The notes under the pieces: generated by a model
Told to the model about the DNA's origin: nothing
The model's database searches: none
The model's input: only the letters and a program-made list of their open reading frames with translations
Source: Cellulomonas sp. JZ18
GTDB lineage: Bacteria > Actinomycetota > Actinomycetes > Actinomycetales > Cellulomonadaceae
Direction of reading: 5' to 3'
Length of the DNA stretch: 64,000 nt
Assembly: GCF_009720485.1 (NCBI RefSeq)
Contig: NZ_CP045245.1
Location: 3,348,001-3,412,000 of the forward strand
Program-made: the position numbers and the translations under genes
Shown here: positions 56,791 to 64,000 of the stretch, piece by piece
Layout of the letters: every line of letters begins with the position of its first letter
Numbering within the stretch: position 1 is the first letter of the stretch

Positions 56791-56825
56791 GACCGGCGGT
56801 GGGCGGGGGCCGCCCACCGCCGGTC
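56791..56825 (-). terminator. Hairpin downstream of fliC (distal)
   Basis: A 15-bp stem, GACCGGCGGTGGGCG (56791-56805) with its complement at 56811-56825 and a 5-base loop, in the fliC-fliD gap. It may attenuate rather than end transcription, since fliD lacks a visible promoter. Confidence 0.6.
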
Positions 56826-56840
56826 GGTGCTGCTCTCGTA

Positions 56841-56862
56841 CCGGTCACCTCACGGTGACCGG
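56841..56862 (-). terminator. Hairpin directly after the fliC stop
   Basis: A perfect 9-bp stem, CCGGTCACC (56841-56849) and GGTGACCGG (56854-56862) with a 4-base loop, 5 bases past the fliC stop codon on the minus strand. Likely stabilises or terminates the flagellin mRNA. Confidence 0.65.
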
Positions 56863-56867
56863 GGACG

Positions 56868-57971
56868 TCACTGCAGGAGCTGCAGGACGGACTGCGGGAG
56901 CGACTTCGCCTGCGCGAGCATCGCCGTGCCCGCCTGCGACAGGATCTGCGCCCGCGTGAACGACACCATCTCCTCGGCCATGTCCGTGTCACGGATGCGG
57001 CTCTCCGACGCGGACAGGTTCTCCACCGCGACGTTGAGGTTGTTGATGGTGTGGTCGAACCGGTTCTGCACGGCACCGAGCTCCGAGCGGACCGACGAGA
57101 CCGTGGTGATGGCCTTGTCGATCGCCTCGATCGCGCCGTCCGAGTCGGCCACCGCGCCGGTGACGGCCGCCGCGGCGTCCTCGGTCGCCGTGACGCCCGA
57201 GAAGGTGACGCCGAGCGCGCCGGTCGCGCCCGTCTTGGAGATGACGAGCTCGCCGTTCACGACCTCCGCCGAGACACCGGTCTGGCCCGCGTTGTTGATC
57301 GCCGTGGCGATGCCGCCCAGCGTCGCGCCCGAGGCGATGGCGATCGTGGCGCCACCGTCGATCGTCACGCTGCCGGCAGCCGTCGCGGCGACCGCGCTGT
57401 AGGTCTTGCTCGCGGCCAGGTCGGCCACGCGCACGCCGTCGACGCCGAGGCCCTCGGCGCTGACGCCACCGGTGATCTTGGTCAGGTTGACCTCGATCTT
57501 GTCGGCCGGCGCCGTGTTGGCACCCACCTGGAACGTGCCGTTGTAGTTGCCGTCCAGCAGCTTGGCGCCGTTGAACTGCGTGGTGTCGGCGATGCGGGTC
57601 AGCTCCTTGTTGAGCTGGTCCATCTCGTCCTGGATGTTCTTCTTCGCGTCCGCGGAGAGACCACCGGTGTTGCCACCCTGAACCGCCAGGGTGCGCATGC
57701 GCTGCAGGATCGAGTGCGTCTCGGTGAGCGCGCCCTCCGCCGTCTGGACGACGGAGATGCCGTCCTGCGCGTTGCGCACGGCCTGCTTCGTGCCGCCGAT
57801 CTGCGCACGCAGACCCTCGGAGATCGCGAGGCCGGCCGCGTCGTCCGCCGCACGGTTGATCCGCAGGCCGGACGACAGCTTCTCGAGCGACGAGGACAGG
57901 TCGCCCTGCGTCGCCGAGAGGTTGCGGTACGAGTTCATCGCCGCGATGTTCGTGTTGATCGAGAGACCCAT
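56868..57971 (-). CDS. fliC: Flagellin
   Basis: A 367-residue flagellin. The conserved D0/D1 N terminus (MGLSINTNIAAMNSYRNLSA, LSSGLRINRAADDAAGLAIS) and the C terminus (FDHTINNLNVAVENLSASES, ending AKSLPQSVLQLLQ) flank a short Thr/Ala-rich surface domain (about 165-270). A strong AAGGAGG lies upstream. Only one flagellin gene is present in the window. Confidence 0.97.
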   Translation of the reverse strand: MGLSINTNIAAMNSYRNLSATQGDLSSSLEKLSSGLRINRAADDAAGLAISEGLRAQIGGTKQAVRNAQDGISVVQTAEGALTETHSILQRMRTLAVQGGNTGGLSADAKKNIQDEMDQLNKELTRIADTTQFNGAKLLDGNYNGTFQVGANTAPADKIEVNLTKITGGVSAEGLGVDGVRVADLAASKTYSAVAATAAGSVTIDGGATIAIASGATLGGIATAINNAGQTGVSAEVVNGELVISKTGATGALGVTFSGVTATEDAAAAVTGAVADSDGAIEAIDKAITTVSSVRSELGAVQNRFDHTINNLNVAVENLSASESRIRDTDMAEEMVSFTRAQILSQAGTAMLAQAKSLPQSVLQLLQ

Positions 57972-58026
57972 GGTTCTCTTCCTCCTTGAGTCGGGTCAGG
58001 ACAGCCCGTCCGTGGGCACGTCCGTC

Positions 58027-58052
58027 CTATCGGGTGCGGGTGCGGGGGTTGA
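58027..58052 (-). promoter_or_regulatory. FliA-type promoter of fliC
   Basis: Minus strand: TCAA (58052-58049), 14 bases, CCCGATAG (58034-58027); about 50 bases of leader. The spacer is one base shorter and the -10 starts with C, the most deviant of the eight sites. Confidence 0.5.
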
Positions 58053-58082
58053 GGGATTCGCGCGCACCTCCTTGCCGGCGGC

Positions 58083-59647
58083 TCAGGCCGCGCCGACGAG
58101 ACCGGGGGCGACGACCTCGAGCTCGGCCAGCAGCGCCGCCTCGGTACCGGCGGGCACGAGCGCGAGCGCCTCCTCCAGGCCCGCGAGGCCGCGCTCGTCG
58201 CGGTACGCGCTCCACGCCAGTGCACCGGCGAGCGCCCGGATGCGCGGCTCGACGCGCACGTCGGCCGCGAACGCCACGAGCGGGCACTGCTCGGCCGCAC
58301 CGTGCCGGCGCAGGTCGACCGACCACTCGACCGCCTCCTCCAGCGAGAGCGTCGGCCGCAGCAGGGCCACGGCGGCGAGGACCTTCGCGTCCCCCGGGCG
58401 TGCCTCGTGCATCCAGCGCAGGAAGGTGCGGGTCTCGTCGGTCGCGTCCATGACGCAGCGCGTGACGTACTCGCCCCAGAGCCGCTCGTCGAGGCGGGAC
58501 GCGAGGGCGACCGTCCGCTCGTGCCCGAGGAGCACGCCGAGCGCGCCGGGGGCACCCGGGGCGACACCCGCGTCGACCGCGGCCGCCGCCACCTTGAGGG
58601 CACGTCGGCGGTCGCCGAGCCGGACCAGGGCCCAGATCTCCTCGTGCAGGAGCTCGATGCGCCGCACCTCCTCACCGAGCGCGTTGAGCGTGGTGGTGGG
58701 CAGGGCGCGCACGGCGGCCAGGGTCGCGTGCGCGTCGCCACGGTCGGCGGCGTACCGGGCCCGGGCCGCGAGCGCGGACGCCGGGTTGGCGTCCTGCTCC
58801 TCCCACACGTCGAGCCACCGCTGCACCAGCGCGTCGTCCCCGATCACGAGCCCGGCCGAGTACATGGTGCGGGCGAGGCTGGCGGCCGTCGCCGGGACGA
58901 CGAAGCCCTCGACGCGGATCTGCTCCGCGAGCTCGACGGCGTCGGCGTGCCGCCCCGCGAACACGTACGAGCGCACCAGGTGCACGCGCCGGCTCTCGCG
59001 CTCGGCGGGTGGGGTGTCCGGCCCGACGGCGTCCACCATGCGCTGCGCGAGGGCCACGTTGCGCTCGCCCTTGCCGCGCTCCGCGACGACCTCGACGTTG
59101 TACCCGCGGTGCCGGACCTCCAGGCTCGTGATGCGCGCCGAGGTCAGGGGCGGCCGGTGACCTCCGGACGCAGGCGCGGCTGCTCGTGCAGCGCGCCCAC
59201 CCAGTGGCACGTCTCGCGGCGCAGGAGGCGCGAGCCGGCGAAGCGGAAGATCTCGAGCTCGCCCGGCGGCTCCAGGGGCAGCCGCGGGCGGTCGCCCACG
59301 TTGACGACGATGACGTTCCCGATGTCCGCCGTGCACGCGGCGAGCTCGCGCCGCAGCCGGTCCGCGTCCACGACGGCGATCTCGTCCGCGTCGACCGCCA
59401 GCGCCCACTCGGACGTCGCGTGCGCGAGCGCCCGGGAGCGGGCGGCCCCGAAGTCGTCGTCCCAGTAGCCCTCGACGACCGTGGTCGCGTGCGCGCGGGC
59501 GATCTCGACCGTGCGGTCGGTGGAGCCCGTGTCGTAGACGACGACCTCGTCCGCCCACGCGACCGAGCGCAGGGACTCCTCGAGCACCGCCTCCTCGTCC
59601 TTGACGATGAGGACGGCCGAGACGGTGGCGCGGCGCTTGGCGGACAT
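58083..59647 (-). CDS. Glycosyltransferase family 2 with C-terminal TPR-like region, apparent frameshift
   Basis: About 521 residues after correction. The GT-A domain (1-165) shows VSAVLIVKDEEAVLEESLRS, YDTGSTDRTVEIA and the metal-binding VDADEI, with WVGALHEQPRL near its end. The second frame continues ITSLEVRHRGYN and AERGKGERNVALAQRM, the normal end of such transferases, then about 300 residues of helical repeats. The join is at GGGG 59147-59150 and needs one added base. The gene lies directly upstream of fliC with its own FliA-type promoter. I infer a flagellin glycosyltransferase; the sugar is unknown. Confidence 0.75.
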
Positions 59648-59684
59648 GGCTCCCCCTGGGGTGGTCGGACACGTGCTGCTCGGC

Positions 59685-59711
59685 CCATCGGCACCCGGGG
59701 TCACGTGCTGA
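59685..59711 (-). promoter_or_regulatory. FliA-type promoter of the glycosyltransferase gene
   Basis: Minus strand: TCAG (59711-59708), 15 bases, GCCGATGG (59692-59685). About 30 bases of leader, with GGGGGAG just before the ATG at 59647. Confidence 0.65.
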
Positions 59712-59743
59712 GCCACCGGACGCACACCGCTCCCACCCCCGCG

Positions 59744-59820
59744 CCCCGTCCCCACCGCCCCCGTCCCCACCGCACCCGTCCCCACCACCGCGCCCGTCCC
59801 CACCGCCCCCGTCCCCACCG
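59744..59820. repeat. Tandem CCCGTCCCCACCG repeats
   Basis: Five imperfect copies of CCCGTCCCCACCG with 1-4 base spacers. It forms the left end of a 540-base non-coding block upstream of the glycosyltransferase promoter. Confidence 0.8.
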
Positions 59821-60180
59821 CCGAGTTCGGCAGCTCCGCGCCGAGCTCGGCACTCCAGGTACGGATCTCGCGACACAACCGCCGTACTCGGCGTGCGCGC
59901 GTGCGCGGGGACGAGGTGAGCGGGCGCCGGCACGGGACTACGCCGAGTTCGGCGGTTTCGCGCCGAGTTCGGCACTCCAGGTGCGGATCTCGAGACACAA
60001 CCGCCGAACTCGGCGTGCGCGCGTGCCGGGGACGCGCCGGGGCAGGGCCCGCGGCACCGGACTGCGCCGAGGTCGGCAGCTCAGCGCCGAGGTCGGCGGG
60101 TCTGCGCCGCGGTCGGCGGGTCTGCGCCGAGGTCGGCAGGTTCAGGTGCGGGTCTCGAGAGTCAGCCGCCGAAGTCGGCG
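59819..60180. repeat. Three related ~92-115-bp repeats with palindromic ends
   Basis: Copies at about 59819-59910, 59941-60032 and 60065-60180. Each begins with one or more GCCGAG(T/C/G)TCGGC palindromes, continues with CAGGTGCGGATCTCGAGACA-like sequence and ends with an inverted GCCGAACTCGGCG. Copies 1 and 2 are offset by 121 bases and nearly identical; copy 3 has extra palindromes. The bases from there to 60250 hold no recognised gene. Confidence 0.8.
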
Positions 60181-60250
60181 TGCCGGTGTGCGGCGCGTGG
60201 CGGGCGGGGCGCCCTCCCCCGGCGGTGCAGGGCCGCGCGCGGCGGTGGGG

Positions 60251-61114
60251 TCAGCCGACCAGGTCGGCGTGCTGGCCGAGCGGCTCCCGCTGCGTGGGGA
60301 CGGTGTCGAGGCGACCGTCGACGTGCACGGCCGGCGCGAGGGCGGCACGGGCGGCGACGGCGGCGAAGTACCCCTGCCGGCGACGCGCGGCGACGCCCTG
60401 CGGACGCTCGGCGGCGGGCACGAGGCCCGGCTCGAACGCCGCGTTGAGGCCGTCGCGCATGAGCGCCAGCGCCTCGGTGCGCAGCTGGCTGACCCGCGAC
60501 TGCGTGACGCCCAGGTCGGCCGCGACCTCCGCGACGGAGCGGTCCTCGAGGTAGAGCCCGACGACGACGGTGCGCAGCCGCTCGGGCAGCTCGGCGACCG
60601 CGGCGCGCAGCCAGTGCACGCGCTCCGCGGCGAGCAGGGCGTCCTCGGGCCCGGCGGACTCGTCGCGCACGGTGTCCGCCACCGTGCTGTCGGGCAGGTC
60701 GAGCGAGAGGACCCGGCGCTCGGCGTCGGCGCGTGCGGCGTCGACCGCGGCGACGTCGACGCCCATCGCGTGGGCGGTCTCCTCCCGCGTCGGCGTGCGT
60801 CCGAGGACGCCGCGCAGCTGCTCGACGGCGGCCTCGAGCTCGCGCCCCCGCCGGCGCGCACCGCGGCTGGCCCAGTCCATCGAGCGCAGCTCGTCGATGA
60901 GGGCGCCCTTGATGCGCAGCGAGGCGTAGCGGGCGAACGGCACGTTCGTCGAGGGGTCGTAGGCACGGGCCGCGAGGACCAGCGCCAGGGCACCGGCGGA
61001 CGCCAGCTCGTCCCGGGAGACGCTCGGCGGCACCCGGTGCAGCATCTCGTTGACGTTGTAGCCGACGAGCGGGAGGTGCTCGCGGACGAGCTCGTCGATC
61101 GTGTTCACGCTCAC
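60251..61114 (-). CDS. fliA: FliA/WhiG-family sigma factor (sigma-28)
   Basis: A 287-residue sigma factor. Region 1.2/2 (VREHLPLVGYNVNEMLHRVP; YDPSTNVPFARYASLRIKGA then IDELRSMDWASRG) is typical of FliA/WhiG. Region 3 (LGRTPTREETAHAMGVDV) and region 4.2 (SVAEVAADLGVTQSRVSQLR) follow. A tail of about 55 residues extends past region 4. GTG 61114 is chosen from the family N terminus; further in-frame codons upstream are possible. The only sigma factor in the window, and the natural reader of the eight matching promoters. No flgM anti-sigma gene is seen. Confidence 0.93.
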   Translation of the reverse strand: MSVNTIDELVREHLPLVGYNVNEMLHRVPPSVSRDELASAGALALVLAARAYDPSTNVPFARYASLRIKGALIDELRSMDWASRGARRRGRELEAAVEQLRGVLGRTPTREETAHAMGVDVAAVDAARADAERRVLSLDLPDSTVADTVRDESAGPEDALLAAERVHWLRAAVAELPERLRTVVVGLYLEDRSVAEVAADLGVTQSRVSQLRTEALALMRDGLNAAFEPGLVPAAERPQGVAARRRQGYFAAVAARAALAPAVHVDGRLDTVPTQREPLGQHADLVG

Positions 61115-61179
61115 ACCTGCCGCGTCGGTCAGCTGGACGCCGACCTTGACGTGGGAACGCGTCCACGCTGGAAGGGCCG

Positions 61180-61246
61180 CGAATCGATTCGAAGCGGACC
61201 GACCACCACAGCCCCGGCGGCCGCAAATCGCCCCGAAGCGGTTCGA
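61180..61246. promoter_or_regulatory. 44-bp-spaced direct repeat with CGAATCGATTCG palindrome upstream of fliA
   Basis: Two 22-base elements at 61181 and 61225 match in 16 positions and share ATCG-NNN-CGAAGCGG-NN-CGA. The first sits in the perfect palindrome CGAATCGATTCG (61180-61191). The offset of 44 bases is about four helical turns, as for a protein bound twice on one face. Likely operator of an unknown regulator of fliA. Confidence 0.4.
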
Positions 61247-61281
61247 TGAGGGAGGAGCGCGACGGGGCGCAGGCATGCAGG

Positions 61282-61297
61282 TGTGATGGACATCACA
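61282..61297. promoter_or_regulatory. CRP/GlxR-type site TGTGATGGACATCACA
   Basis: Perfect TGTGA-N6-TCACA, extended to GTGTGATG-GA-CATCACAC (61281-61298). It lies in the 374-base divergent gap, 168 bases before the fliA start and 115 bases before the flgN -35. It matches the consensus of cAMP-responsive CRP/GlxR proteins of actinobacteria. Confidence 0.65.
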
Positions 61298-61411
61298 CTC
61301 ACGACCCAGGATGACGTGCCGACCCACGAGCACCCGCGCCCGGCGCGGCGCGCGCACCGGCGCCTCGAGGCGGCACGGCAGCCGACGCGTGGAAAACTCC
61401 CCGCGGACGCA

Positions 61412-61438
61412 TCACGCACGGCGCAGACCGGCCGATAG
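61412..61438 (+). promoter_or_regulatory. FliA-type promoter of flgN-flgK-flgL
   Basis: TCAC (61412-61415), 15 bases, GCCGATAG (61431-61438); about 43 bases of leader before GTG 61489. The only copy on the plus strand. Confidence 0.65.
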
Positions 61439-61488
61439 GGCGGCATACGCCGACGACGGCGGCCCCATCCCGGCCCGGAGGTGACACT

Positions 61489-61983
61489 GTGACGCGCAGC
61501 CCCGCCCTCGAGCGCCTCTCCGAGGTGCTGTGGCGCGAGCGGCACCTGCTCGAGCTCCTGCTCTTCAAGCTGGAGGAGGAGCAGCTCGTCCTCACCGCCG
61601 GCCGCACCCGCTGGCTCGGCCACGCGACCCGCGAGGTGGAGTCCGTGCTCGACGAGATCCGCACGGCCGAGGTCGGCCGCGCGGTCGAGGTCGACGCGGC
61701 CGCCGCCGAGCTGGGCGTCGACCCGGGCGCCAGCCTCGCGATGCTCGCCGAGCGCGCGCCCGCGCCGTGGGACGACATCCTGCGCGCGCACCGCGACGCG
61801 TTCGCCTCCCTCACGTCGGAGATCGCCGCCCTCGCGGACGGCAACCGCGAGCTCCTCGCGGTCTCGCACCGCGCCGCGCAGGAGACGCTGCTCTCCCTGC
61901 AGGACACCGTCGACACGTACGACGGCCAGGGCCAGCGCGCGAGCGAGACCCGCACCGCCCAGCTCCTCGACCGGTCGATCTGA
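61489..61983 (+). CDS. flgN: FlgN-family export chaperone
   Basis: A 164-residue helical protein. It has LSEVLWRERHLLELLLFKLE and EQLVLTAGRTRWLGHATREV, the N-terminal helix pair of Gram-positive FlgN-type proteins. It is immediately followed by flgK, its expected substrate. GGAGGTGAC precedes the GTG start. Confidence 0.85.
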   Translation: MTRSPALERLSEVLWRERHLLELLLFKLEEEQLVLTAGRTRWLGHATREVESVLDEIRTAEVGRAVEVDAAAAELGVDPGASLAMLAERAPAPWDDILRAHRDAFASLTSEIAALADGNRELLAVSHRAAQETLLSLQDTVDTYDGQGQRASETRTAQLLDRSI

Positions 61984-61999
61984 AGGACCCCACCCGCGC

Positions 62000-63424
62000 A
62001 TGAGCACCTTCTCCGGCCTCGGCACCGCGCTCAGCTCGCTCGTCGCGCAGCGCGTCGCCCTCGACGTCGCCGCGAACAACGTCGCGAACGTCAACACCGT
62101 CGGCTACACGCGCCAGCGCGCCGTGCTGTCGTCGCTGCCCGCCTCGACCGTGCCGTCGATGTTCTCCACCTCGGACGGCGTCGGTCTCGGCACCACCGCG
62201 TCGGGCATCCAGCGCCTGGGTGACGTCTTCCTCGACAACCGGGTACGCACCGCCGCCGCGGGCGCCGGCCGGCTCGACGTCGTCGCCGACGCCTACACGC
62301 GGCTCGAGAAGAGCATCGGCGAGCCCGCCAAGACCGCGCTCGGCGCCCAGCTGTCGGACCTGTGGGCCGGCTGGTCGGACGTCGCACGGTCGAGCGACCA
62401 GGACGCCGCGCGTGCGGTCCTGCTCGAGCGCGCGGTGGCCGTGACCGACCGCCTGCACGCGATGTACTCCGCCGCCGGCACCCAGTGGGAGCAGGCGCGC
62501 ACCGAGGCGAGCGCGCTCGTCGAGCGCACCAACGTCGCCGCCGGGCAGGTCGCGGACCTCAACGAGCGCATCCTCGCGATCGAGAACGCGGGCGGGCAGG
62601 CGCACGAGCTCGCGGACCAGCGCGACATGCTCGTCACCGAGCTCGCCGACCTCGTCGGCGCGACCGCGCGCGTGCGCGACGACGGTCAGGTCGACGTGTT
62701 CGTCGGCGGCAACGCCCTCGTGCGCGGCGACAAGCTCTCCACCATCGAGCTGCGTGGCGCCACCTCGTTCTCCGCCGCGACGGGCGGTCAGGCCGTGTCG
62801 GTCGTCTGGTCGGCCCGGCCGGACCAGCCGGTCGGACTGGCGGACGGGCGCGTGGCGGGGCTGCTCACCGTCCTGGCCCCGCCCGCCGGTGGCGGCGGCG
62901 GCGTGCTGACCGAGGCGGCCGCCGGCTACGACGAGCTCGCCCGCACCATCGCCGGCCAGGTCAACGCGCTGCACCGCGAGGGCCACACCCGCGACGGCGC
63001 GACGGACATCGACTTCTTCCGGTTCGAGCCGGGGGTTCCCGCCGCGCTCGGCCTGCGGGTCGCCGTCACCGACGTCGCGCAGATCGCGGCGGGCGGCGAC
63101 GGCCTCGGCGCCTACGACGGGTCGGTCGCCGCCGCGATCGCGAAGATCGGCGCGGGCGCCGACGGGCCCGACGCGCAGTGGCGGCGTACCGTCACCGACA
63201 TCGGCGTGCGCACCGCGAGCGCCACGTCACGGGCGCAGGTCGCCGCGGTCGCGCTCAGCACGGCCGAGCAGCAGCAGCTCGCGAACGCGAGCGTCGACGT
63301 CGACGAGGAGACCGTGAACATGCTCGCGTACCAGCGTGCGTACGAGGGTGCGGCCCGCGTGCTCACCGCGATCGACGAGATGCTCGACACCCTGATCAAC
63401 CGCACCGGCGTCGTGGGGCGGTGA
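62000..63424 (+). CDS. flgK: Hook-filament junction protein FlgK
   Basis: A 474-residue protein with the N-terminal rod/hook signature (LVAQRVALDVAANNVANVNT, VGYTRQR), the FlgK core (GQVADLNERILAIENAGGQA, HELADQRDMLVTELADLVGA) and the C-terminal coiled coil (DEETVNMLAYQRAYEGAARV). Starts 16 bases after flgN. Confidence 0.95.
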   Translation: MSTFSGLGTALSSLVAQRVALDVAANNVANVNTVGYTRQRAVLSSLPASTVPSMFSTSDGVGLGTTASGIQRLGDVFLDNRVRTAAAGAGRLDVVADAYTRLEKSIGEPAKTALGAQLSDLWAGWSDVARSSDQDAARAVLLERAVAVTDRLHAMYSAAGTQWEQARTEASALVERTNVAAGQVADLNERILAIENAGGQAHELADQRDMLVTELADLVGATARVRDDGQVDVFVGGNALVRGDKLSTIELRGATSFSAATGGQAVSVVWSARPDQPVGLADGRVAGLLTVLAPPAGGGGGVLTEAAAGYDELARTIAGQVNALHREGHTRDGATDIDFFRFEPGVPAALGLRVAVTDVAQIAAGGDGLGAYDGSVAAAIAKIGAGADGPDAQWRRTVTDIGVRTASATSRAQVAAVALSTAEQQQLANASVDVDEETVNMLAYQRAYEGAARVLTAIDEMLDTLINRTGVVGR

Positions 63425-63429
63425 CGGCG

Positions 63430-64000
63430 ATGAGCATCAGCCGCGTCACCCAGCAGACCGTGCAGCGCTCGACCATGGCGAACCTGCAGGCGAACCTCCA
63501 GCGCAGCGCGGAGCTGCAGGCGCGCATGTCGGGCGGCACGAAGATCGCCGTCCCCTCCGACGACCCCGCCGGCGCCGCCGACCTCCTGCGGCTGCGCGCG
63601 GACCAGCGGGCCAACGCGCAGCACACGCGCAACGCCGCCGACGGCGACGCCTGGCTGACCACCGTGGACGGCGCCCTCCAGGAGTCGCTGTCGATCGTCC
63701 GCAAGGCGCGCGACCTCGCGGTCCGCGCCGGGTCGGGCGCGCTGGGCGCGAGCGCGCGTGAGGCGCTCGCCGCCGAGATGGAGGCTCTCGCCGTGCAGCT
63801 GCACGGGCAGGCCAACACGCAGTACGCCGGCCGCTCCGTCTTCGCCGGCACCTCCGCGACGTCGGCCTTCGGGCCCGGACCGGACTACACGCACAGCGGG
63901 GCGGCCGGTGCGACCGTCACGCGGCAGGTCGGCCCCGAGGTCGCCGTCCGCGTCGACTCCGACGGCGCGGCGGTGTTCGGCACGGGCACCGGGTCGGTCT
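63430..64000 (+). CDS. flgL: Hook-filament junction protein FlgL, 3'-truncated by window edge
   Basis: The first 190 codons of a flagellin-like junction protein. It opens SRVTQQTVQRSTMANLQ, then MSGGTKIAVPSDDPAGAADL (the universal FlgL/flagellin S-D-D-P region). The open frame runs off the window. ATG 63430 is chosen; a GTG at 63421 in the same frame overlaps the flgK stop by 4 bases and is an equally possible start. Confidence 0.93.
   Translation, partial: MSISRVTQQTVQRSTMANLQANLQRSAELQARMSGGTKIAVPSDDPAGAADLLRLRADQRANAQHTRNAADGDAWLTTVDGALQESLSIVRKARDLAVRAGSGALGASAREALAAEMEALAVQLHGQANTQYAGRSVFAGTSATSAFGPGPDYTHSGAAGATVTRQVGPEVAVRVDSDGAAVFGTGTGSV

Noticed and set aside
59744..60180. CRISPR array.
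   Set aside because: Unit lengths vary, spacers are repeated rather than unique, and no cas gene is near. The same holds for the arrays at 1461-1680 and 10631-10740.
59648..60250. Small minus-strand frames across the repeats as additional proteins.
   Set aside because: They encode repeated Arg/Ser/Glu strings created by the palindromic repeats, with no ribosome binding sites or family features.

Overview
The window is very GC-rich DNA (roughly three quarters G+C) from a motile, high-GC Gram-positive bacterium. The gene content points to Micrococcales, and a Cellulomonas-like genus is my best guess. Supporting genes are an actinobacterial XPB-type helicase, an F420-type PPOX protein, a WXG100 protein, DUF4031, GTG/TTG starts and many 1-4 base gene overlaps. 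The assignment is inference from gene content only.

Layout. Positions 1-11100 hold mixed housekeeping genes: a partial XPB helicase, a flavin/F420 PPOX protein, a DinB-fold protein, a TPM-domain envelope protein with PspA, a glutamine amidotransferase-like gene, an OmpR-type two-component pair, an HD hydrolase, a WXG100 protein and DUF4031. Positions 11122-22672 (minus strand) form a urea-nitrogen locus: the UrtABCDE urea ABC importer, a GntR/FCD regulator, then urea carboxylase and allophanate hydrolase, which turn urea into ammonia and CO2 without urease. An alanine transaminase gene (22933-24171) is divergent from it. Positions 24236-32640 are chemotaxis genes (cheA, cheW, one MCP, cheB, cheR, two cheY and two CheX-like genes). 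Positions 32849-63424 and on to the window edge are a nearly complete flagellar locus: csrA, flhF-like, flhA, flhB, fliR-Q-P-O-N-M, fliL, motB, motA, flbD, an M15 peptidase, flgE, flgD, fliK-J-I-H-G-F-E, flgC, flgB, a fliT-like gene, fliS, fliD, fliC, a glycosyltransferase-TPR gene and the sigma factor fliA. flgN, flgK and flgL lie divergently at the end.

The most informative signal is regulatory. Eight motility transcription units (mcp-cheBRYX, cheAW, fliM-flhA, flbD-mot-fliL, flgB-flgE, fliC, the glycosyltransferase, flgN-K-L) are each preceded by TCA(C/G/A)-N14/15-(G/C)(C/T)CGAT(G/A/C)G. The spacing is that of classical FliA/sigma-28 promoters (TAAA-N15-GCCGATAA), but the -35 differs. The fliA gene in the same window lacks this promoter. 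Instead its upstream region carries a perfect CRP/GlxR-type palindrome (TGTGA-N6-TCACA) and a 44-bp-phased direct repeat. This suggests a one-tier cascade: a global regulator drives FliA, and FliA drives nearly everything else.

Caution on the sequence itself: eleven conserved genes carry thirteen apparent frameshifts, and every one is restored by adding one G or C, nearly always in a G/C run of 4-5. This looks like homopolymer under-calling in the assembly rather than gene decay, so these genes are annotated at full span with the break stated. Three unrelated families of short repeats (1461-1680, 10631-10740, 59744-60180) occupy intergenic space. I saw no tRNA, rRNA, CRISPR array, IS element or prophage.
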